A stretch of DNA of 64,000 bases from contig NZ_JAGOBJ010000004.1 of assembly GCF_017983445.1 (NCBI RefSeq), positions 124,001 to 188,000 on the forward strand. Reading direction: 5' to 3'. This document shows positions 59,565 through 64,000 of this stretch, one piece after another (the stretch's first letter is position 1; each line of letters opens with the position of its first letter). The translations under genes and the position numbers were made by a program. The notes under the pieces were generated by a model. It saw only the letters and a list, made by a program, of their open reading frames with translations, ran no database searches and was not told the DNA's origin. The stretch is from Halomonas sp. (GTDB taxonomy: Bacteria > Pseudomonadota > Gammaproteobacteria > Pseudomonadales > Halomonadaceae).

Positions 59565-59849
59565 TCAAGCGTCCTGATCGGTATCCGGCAGCTTTTTAAA
59601 GTAGATATAGCGGTGCAGGCGAATTGCCGGGCGAATCAACAGTTGAATACTGCCCATTAAGAAAAGACATACGCCCACCGTTCTCACGCTGCCTTCAAAA
59701 AAGAAACAAACGCTGCCAACGGTAAACCAGATGCTTAGCAGAAAGTCGTTGAGCATACTGAGTACTTCATAGCGCCGATGAATCACAAGCTCTTCGTGAC
59801 CAATGGTGAATGTCCAGTCTCGGCTTTCAGGGTCTTTTTGGTGCTGCAT
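59565..59849 (-). CDS. YrhK-like membrane protein
   Basis: 94 residues: FTIGHEELVIHRRYEVLSMLNDFLLSIWFTVGSVCFF, then VRTVGVCLFLMGSIQLLIRPAIRLHRYIYFKKLP. The HEELVIHRRYE start, two membrane helices and an RLHRY end match the YrhK domain (PF14145), of unknown function. ATG 59849 is preferred to TTG 59858, as AAGGA lies 9 bases upstream. It ends 7 bases from the end of the convergent DeoR gene. Confidence 0.8.
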   Translation of the reverse strand: MQHQKDPESRDWTFTIGHEELVIHRRYEVLSMLNDFLLSIWFTVGSVCFFFEGSVRTVGVCLFLMGSIQLLIRPAIRLHRYIYFKKLPDTDQDA

Positions 59850-59961
59850 CGTGTGCAATCCTTACATGCAAAGTATTATCCTGATTTAACATCTCAGTAT
59901 ATGAATTTATGTTGTTATATTAGCTTCTTGATTGATAAAAAAGGCCCCATTGCACTTCGCT

Positions 59962-59970
59962 TGGTATAAT
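59962..59970 (+). promoter_or_regulatory. Extended -10 promoter for the diguanylate cyclase gene
   Basis: TGGTATAAT is a perfect extended -10 element about 110 bases upstream of ATG 60080. No good -35 is present, as is usual for extended -10 promoters. It implies a leader of about 100 bases, containing an inverted pair AGCATC/GATGCT (59988-60004) and several later GATG/CATC strings; nothing there matches a riboswitch I know. Confidence 0.5.
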
Positions 59971-60079
59971 GTCCTTTTAAAGGGATAGCATCTTCAAACG
60001 ATGCTGGAAAAGAGCATCCTCATGGTTTTAGTCGCGGCATCGAAAAAAACATTGATCTCAATAGCGTAGAGAGGATGCC

Positions 60080-61330
60080 ATGCAGAACGATACGTTGTTG
60101 AAAGCCATTAGTCAGGAGCTGCAAAAGCGGTCGTGGCATTTACGCTTTCCAGATACGTTAGAAACACGTTTTGAGTCGGATACTCAACAGCAGCGTAGCC
60201 GAAATATGCTGTTGGCTGGGCTTGTATCAGCAGTTATTTATAGCCTTTTCTTGATTAATGATTACAGCTTTCGCCCTGATGCCTTCATTACAGCAGTCCT
60301 GCTGCGAATAGGCGTAATGCTACCCTTTGGTTTGCCAGTTCTATGGTGGGTCTACCGAGGAGTATCTCCCACGTTACGTGAGACGTTAATGGCGAGTACG
60401 GTGGTCGTTGCCACGGTAGTCTCCTGTGTCATCTTTACTAAATCTACCGTCCCCTACTCTTATCTGGATGTTTTCTCTTTTGGGTTGATCTTATTGGTAG
60501 GCAATATTGTTTATTCGCTACGGTTTAACTATGCCTGCGCGTCATCTGCCATAAGTATTTTCATAATATTAGCGGTTGTTGCTATGTATGACCCAATGCC
60601 GCCTGAAGCTAAGCGGCTGGCCATATTTACGATTATTGCCACGGCACTCTTTACGCTTACCGCCAACTATCGTTTTGAACGTAGCGAGAGAACCGCCTAT
60701 TTACATGTTTTAAAAGAGAAGATATGCGCAGATTATTACTTGAAGGATAATCAAAAATTATCTCATCTATCGGTAACCGATCCATTGACAGGTATCGCAA
60801 ACCGACGCCATTTTGATGTTATTTTTCCCAAGTATTGGCAGCGCGCATTGGATCTGCGCCACTCATTAGGAATGGTGGTGGTGGATATAGATCATTTTAA
60901 AGCCTACAACGATCAGTACGGGCATTTGCAGGGGGATAACTGTTTACGCCAGGTATCTGCCGCTTTAAAAGCAAACAGCCGCGATAAAGATTTGGTGGTG
61001 CGTTTTGGCGGTGAAGAGTTTGTTGTGCTGTTAGCGAATGCTACTTCTGGAGAAGCGCTGCATGCAGCAGAGCGTATACGGGAGAGTGTCGCGTCATTAG
61101 CCATTGTGCACTCAGATCATGCTGAGAGAAATATCGTTACCGTTAGTGTGGGGGCGGCAACGCTGCAACCCACGCATCGGATGGACCCATCGTTACTTTT
61201 TTATAACGCCGATCAAGCGCTTTATGAAGCCAAGCGATCGGGGCGTAATCAGTGCTATCTGGCTTCATATAATTGCTCATCCTCACTCTCTTTCGGCTCT
61301 GCTCAAGACTCAAATACCTTTACTCATTAG
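60080..61330 (+). CDS. Membrane diguanylate cyclase (GGDEF)
   Basis: 416 residues. About six membrane helices in residues 38-200 (LLAGLVSAVIYSLFLI, VLLRIGVMLPFGLPVLWWVYR, LMASTVVVATVVSCVIF and others), a linker helix, then GGDEF about 225-400: DPLTGIANRRHFD, VVVDIDHFKAYNDQYGH, and active-site RFGGEEFVVLL. All catalytic residues are intact; no RxxD inhibitory site is evident just upstream of GGEEF. ATG 60080 has GAGAGGA upstream. Third GGDEF protein in the window. Confidence 0.93.
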   Translation: MQNDTLLKAISQELQKRSWHLRFPDTLETRFESDTQQQRSRNMLLAGLVSAVIYSLFLINDYSFRPDAFITAVLLRIGVMLPFGLPVLWWVYRGVSPTLRETLMASTVVVATVVSCVIFTKSTVPYSYLDVFSFGLILLVGNIVYSLRFNYACASSAISIFIILAVVAMYDPMPPEAKRLAIFTIIATALFTLTANYRFERSERTAYLHVLKEKICADYYLKDNQKLSHLSVTDPLTGIANRRHFDVIFPKYWQRALDLRHSLGMVVVDIDHFKAYNDQYGHLQGDNCLRQVSAALKANSRDKDLVVRFGGEEFVVLLANATSGEALHAAERIRESVASLAIVHSDHAERNIVTVSVGAATLQPTHRMDPSLLFYNADQALYEAKRSGRNQCYLASYNCSSSLSFGSAQDSNTFTH

Positions 61331-61424
61331 TGACTATCTAAAGCCGTTCGCTGAAGCCTGCTGATTTGACATTGGTTCCCTGGTGATGACAAATACGCAA
61401 AAAATATTGCCTGAGGAGCACACC

Positions 61425-62705
61425 GTGGATAACGATCAACATGATGAGAGCCCGCGCTATGAAGCGCTGGCGGTCGATACCCTGGCAACGCGCCTGGGAG
61501 GTGTACAGGAAGTAGCCAGCCGTGTCGGCGGAGACCCGGCGAGCTGGGAAATTCGCGAGGTGGGTGACGGCAACCTGAATCTGGTGTTTATCGTGACGGG
61601 CACTACGGGCAGTGTGGTGGTCAAGCAGGCCCTGCCTTATGTTCGCATGGTGGGCGAAAGCTGGCCGCTGCCGCTTTACCGCGCGCATTTTGAGTATTAT
61701 GCGCTGGTGCGCCAGGCCCAGCGTGCTCCAAACATTGCGCCGGAGGTGTTTTATTTCGATAAGCCTCAGGCCCTGTTTGTGATGGAGTATCTCTACCCGC
61801 ACACGATATTGCGCCGCAAGCTGATCAAGGGCGAGCGGGTGGCTCGCTTGGGTGAAACTATCGGTCAGTTTTGCGCGCGAACGGCGTTTCGCGGCTCGGA
61901 GCTTTCCCTGCCAAGCCCGGAGAAGAAGCAGGATGTGGGGCTTTTTTCCGGCAACGTGGCGATTCCCGCAATTACCGAATCGCTGGTGTTCACCGACCCC
62001 TATTACGGCGCCGAGATGAACCATCACACGCCGGAGCTTTCGCCGGTGGTGGATGAGCTGCGCCGCAATGTACGCTTGAAAGCCAAGGTGCAGCGGCTAT
62101 TGATGAAGTTCACCGCCAACACCGAAACCATGCTTCACGGTGATTTGCACTCGGGCTCGATCATGGCGACCGATACCGATGTACGCGTGATCGATCCTGA
62201 ATTTTCTCAATACGGACCGATGGCGTTTGACCTGGGGATGGCCGTGGCCAACTTCCTGATGGCGTATTTCAGCCAGCCTGCTCATCGGCAAGAACATGAT
62301 CTGGCCGCCTATCAGGCATGGATTCTTGAAGTGATCGAAGCGTGCTTCACAAGCTTTGATGCCGAGTTCCGCCACTTATGGCAAACCGAGCGCACCGGCA
62401 TCCTGTTCCCCAGAGCGCTGTTTGAAGAGCAGGGCAACAGCGCGGACGATGCCTGTGATGCGCTTTTAGATGAAATTCGCCTGGATGCGCTGGCCTACTG
62501 CGGTATCGAGATGCACCGCCGGGTGCTGTCACTTGCCCATAACGCCGACTTCGAAGAGATCGAAGACACCGCCCTGCGCGCCCGGCTTGAAGCGCGCAAT
62601 GTGTTGATGGGCCAGGCTCTTATTATGATGAACCCTGAAGAAGCTCGTGAAGTGTCTGCGCTGATCGATCTGGCCAAGGCATATAACCGTCAGGATGTTC
62701 TATAA
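61425..62705 (+). CDS. mtnK: 5-methylthioribose kinase
   Basis: About 426 residues. Phosphorylates methylthioribose in methionine salvage (EC 2.7.1.100). Seen: YEALAVDTLATRLGG, GDGNLNLVFIVTG, LPYVRMVGESWPLPLYRA, the catalytic HGDLHSGSIMAT, VIDPEFSQYGPMAFDLG and the C-terminal GIEMHRRVLSLAHNADFE. GTG 61425 is preferred since GAGGAG (61413-61418) is 6 bases away and family homology begins there; longer frames start at GTG 61383 or ATG 61386. No mtnA is in the window. Confidence 0.94.
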   Translation: MDNDQHDESPRYEALAVDTLATRLGGVQEVASRVGGDPASWEIREVGDGNLNLVFIVTGTTGSVVVKQALPYVRMVGESWPLPLYRAHFEYYALVRQAQRAPNIAPEVFYFDKPQALFVMEYLYPHTILRRKLIKGERVARLGETIGQFCARTAFRGSELSLPSPEKKQDVGLFSGNVAIPAITESLVFTDPYYGAEMNHHTPELSPVVDELRRNVRLKAKVQRLLMKFTANTETMLHGDLHSGSIMATDTDVRVIDPEFSQYGPMAFDLGMAVANFLMAYFSQPAHRQEHDLAAYQAWILEVIEACFTSFDAEFRHLWQTERTGILFPRALFEEQGNSADDACDALLDEIRLDALAYCGIEMHRRVLSLAHNADFEEIEDTALRARLEARNVLMGQALIMMNPEEAREVSALIDLAKAYNRQDVL

Positions 62706-62736
62706 ACAGCATTCTAAAAAGACGCGCTATAAAAAA

Positions 62737-62762
62737 GCCGCGGGCATAAGAGCCGCGGCGTT
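62737..62762. terminator. Bidirectional hairpin terminator
   Basis: GCCGCGG (62737-62743) and CCGCGGC (62753-62759) with a 9-base loop, A6 before and GTTT after, between the convergent mtnK and binding-protein genes. The A and T tracts on the two sides fit termination in both directions. Confidence 0.75.
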
Positions 62763-62789
62763 TGAACGGTTTATTTACCACGTGCAGGA

Positions 62790-63827
62790 TTAACGCTCAG
62801 GCAGAGGAAGCCAATCAGCAAGCGCCACCTCGGCATGGGAAAACTGCGGCATATTTTCGCTCAGCGTGTCCATGTTGGTGATCGCGTTATCGTTTAGAAA
62901 GTCTTGGGTAATCAGCGTGGGCGGCACGATGACCTGATGGTCGGGCGCTTCGCCAGCCATTAATAGCGCAAGCGTACGTACCGAGACTTCACCGACAACG
63001 GTTGGATTGGTGGCGACCGTTGCGGCCCAGGGCGAGCCTGGCTCGCGCATGGCGGCAATGTCAGAGGTTGAGATATCGGCTGAGTAAATAGCGATATCCT
63101 CCCCCAAACCCATTTCATCCACCGCGATTTTCACGCCTGCTGCAAACTCGTTGTAGGGGGCGAAGAAGACATTGATCATCGGGTTGGCCTGAATCACCGC
63201 GCGCGCCTGATTGGCCACCGAGTTGGCGATGGGGTTGTCCAAGGTGCCGAAAACCGCGGCCTCGGTCACACCTGGGTGGGCTTCTTTAAAGTCTTCCCAG
63301 GCGGCGTTGCGGCGATCAAGCGGCGCGATACCCGGCACATATACATAGCCTGCGGTAAAGCGGTCGCCGTTATCCTCCAGCGCCTGCTCAAGTGCCATTT
63401 CGCCCAGCAGGTAATCGGACTGCTCGACTTGCGGAATGGCCGGGTTGTCCACTTCCACATCGAATGCCACCACATCAATACCCGCCTCAACGGCGCGCTG
63501 GGCAGCGTCTTTCATGGACTCGGGCAGCCCGTGTTGAAGGATAATCCCATCCACGCCGAGCGCGATGGCCTGGTCAACCATATCCGCCTGTAGCGCCGCA
63601 TCCTGGCGGCTATCCAGCACGCGCAGGTTCACGCCGAGTGCTTCAGACTGGGCTTCGACACCCGATAGATAGGCCTGGAAGAAATCACCCGTGGAGATAT
63701 AGCGTATAAGCGCAATGGTAACGTCTTCCGGCGCATCGAAAGGCACCGGGCGCTCTTCGGCCGTTGCCAGGCTCGTTCCCAATAGCGCCATGGCGGCGGT
63801 AAAACTGACAGCAACGCGTTTGAGCAT
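62790..63827 (-). CDS. Sugar-type ABC transporter substrate-binding protein
   Basis: 345 residues. Signal peptide AVSFTAAMALLGTSLATA, then a type I periplasmic binding protein (ribose/LsrB class): VTIALIRYISTGDFFQAYLSGVEAQ, VDGIILQHGLPESMKDAAQRAVEAGIDVVAFD, VFFAPYNEFAAGVKIAVDEMG, IYSADISTSDI. The ligand is unknown; convergence with mtnK suggests methylthioribose or a related pentose, which is inference. A permease gene follows it upstream on the same strand (its end at 63870), so the order is permease then binding protein. Confidence 0.9.
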   Translation of the reverse strand: MLKRVAVSFTAAMALLGTSLATAEERPVPFDAPEDVTIALIRYISTGDFFQAYLSGVEAQSEALGVNLRVLDSRQDAALQADMVDQAIALGVDGIILQHGLPESMKDAAQRAVEAGIDVVAFDVEVDNPAIPQVEQSDYLLGEMALEQALEDNGDRFTAGYVYVPGIAPLDRRNAAWEDFKEAHPGVTEAAVFGTLDNPIANSVANQARAVIQANPMINVFFAPYNEFAAGVKIAVDEMGLGEDIAIYSADISTSDIAAMREPGSPWAATVATNPTVVGEVSVRTLALLMAGEAPDHQVIVPPTLITQDFLNDNAITNMDTLSENMPQFSHAEVALADWLPLPER

Positions 63828-63869
63828 GATGGTGTCCTGTTGGTTAATCGTTATAAGAGGTGGGTGTTA

Positions 63870-64000
63870 TTAATGACGGCCTGATTGACCGCGCCGCGAA
63901 GACAGGTAAAAGGTGAACATGAGGGCTACGACCAATACCGCGCCTTTAACAAAATCCTGGGTGTAGTAGGGCGCATTCATCATCGTCATGCCTTGAAGAA
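63870..64000 (-). CDS. Sugar-type ABC permease, C-terminal fragment (5' end outside window)
   Basis: The minus strand is open from the window edge to TAA at 63872-63870, giving 42 codons: LQGMTMMNAPYYTQDFVKGAVL, a last membrane helix VLVVALMFTFYLS and a basic tail. This is the typical end of ribose/LsrCD-type permeases (N-x-x-x-F-x-Q-x-x-V-K-G-x-V-L). It lies 42 bases upstream of the binding-protein gene, evidently in one operon. Confidence 0.8.
   Translation of the reverse strand, partial: LQGMTMMNAPYYTQDFVKGAVLVVALMFTFYLSSRRGQSGRH

Noticed and set aside
1..64000. tRNA, rRNA, complete IS element, integrase or replication origin
   Set aside because: I looked for these on both strands and found no convincing example; a covariance-model search could still reveal a small RNA.

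Overview
The window reads as a chromosomal segment of a gammaproteobacterium, most likely a member of the Halomonadaceae (Halomonas/Vreelandella type). This is an inference from gene content and protein style: a malonate TRAP cluster, a yjfIJKLMC-type operon, a Pcs-type phosphatidylcholine synthase, mtnK and many c-di-GMP proteins. I could not run a database search. No rRNA, tRNA, complete insertion sequence, integrase or prophage is visible.

Layout. 1-8.7 kb: the tail of a MocR-like aminotransferase, a BrnT/BrnA toxin-antitoxin pair, a one-spacer CRISPR-like remnant, then small metabolic and repair genes (VOC protein, uracil-DNA glycosylase-like protein, pcs, tag), a MocR regulator divergent from a GNAT-rhodanese pair, and a RibH2-type lumazine synthase behind an FMN riboswitch. 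8.7-14.3 kb: an AhpD-like protein, an orphan siderophore-type binding protein with a Fur-like box, an AT-rich gap, and a large dCache-PAS-PAS-GGDEF-EAL protein. 14.3-28.1 kb: molybdenum cofactor genes (cobW-like, moaA, moeA, mobA on the minus strand; moaB and a second moeA on the plus strand), with moaB and the second moeA split by a 7.6-kb type I restriction-modification island (hsdM, hsdS, an AlbA_2/ATPase protein, hsdR) bounded by a 37-bp direct repeat of the moaB/moeA junction.

28.0-37.7 kb: a complete alternative chemosensory operon (MCP, CheB, CheR-TPR, CheA-REC, REC, Hpt-REC-REC-GGDEF, two CheW-like proteins) that resembles the Wsp c-di-GMP system but with different gene order and output architecture. 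38-43.5 kb: a short adenylation-enzyme-like gene with a strong promoter, then an operon matching E. coli yjfIJKLMC (PspA-like, DUF350, YgiB-like and glutathionylspermidine-synthase-like proteins). 43.7-51 kb: a cyclodeaminase-like protein and a malonate module (GntR regulator, TRAP importer, malonyl-CoA decarboxylase, malonyl-CoA synthetase).

51-64 kb: a GlxA-type regulator coupled to an MFS transporter; a divergent DeoR-regulated cluster combining an ABC importer with a beta-CASP-like metallo-beta-lactamase protein and a stand-alone T4-polynucleotide-kinase-type 3'-phosphatase; a YrhK protein; a membrane diguanylate cyclase; methylthioribose kinase; and the start of a convergent sugar-type ABC importer. 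The most unusual units are the phosphatase/MBL/ABC/DeoR cluster, the rewired Wsp-like operon, the repeat-bounded restriction island and the solitary CRISPR-like repeat pair.
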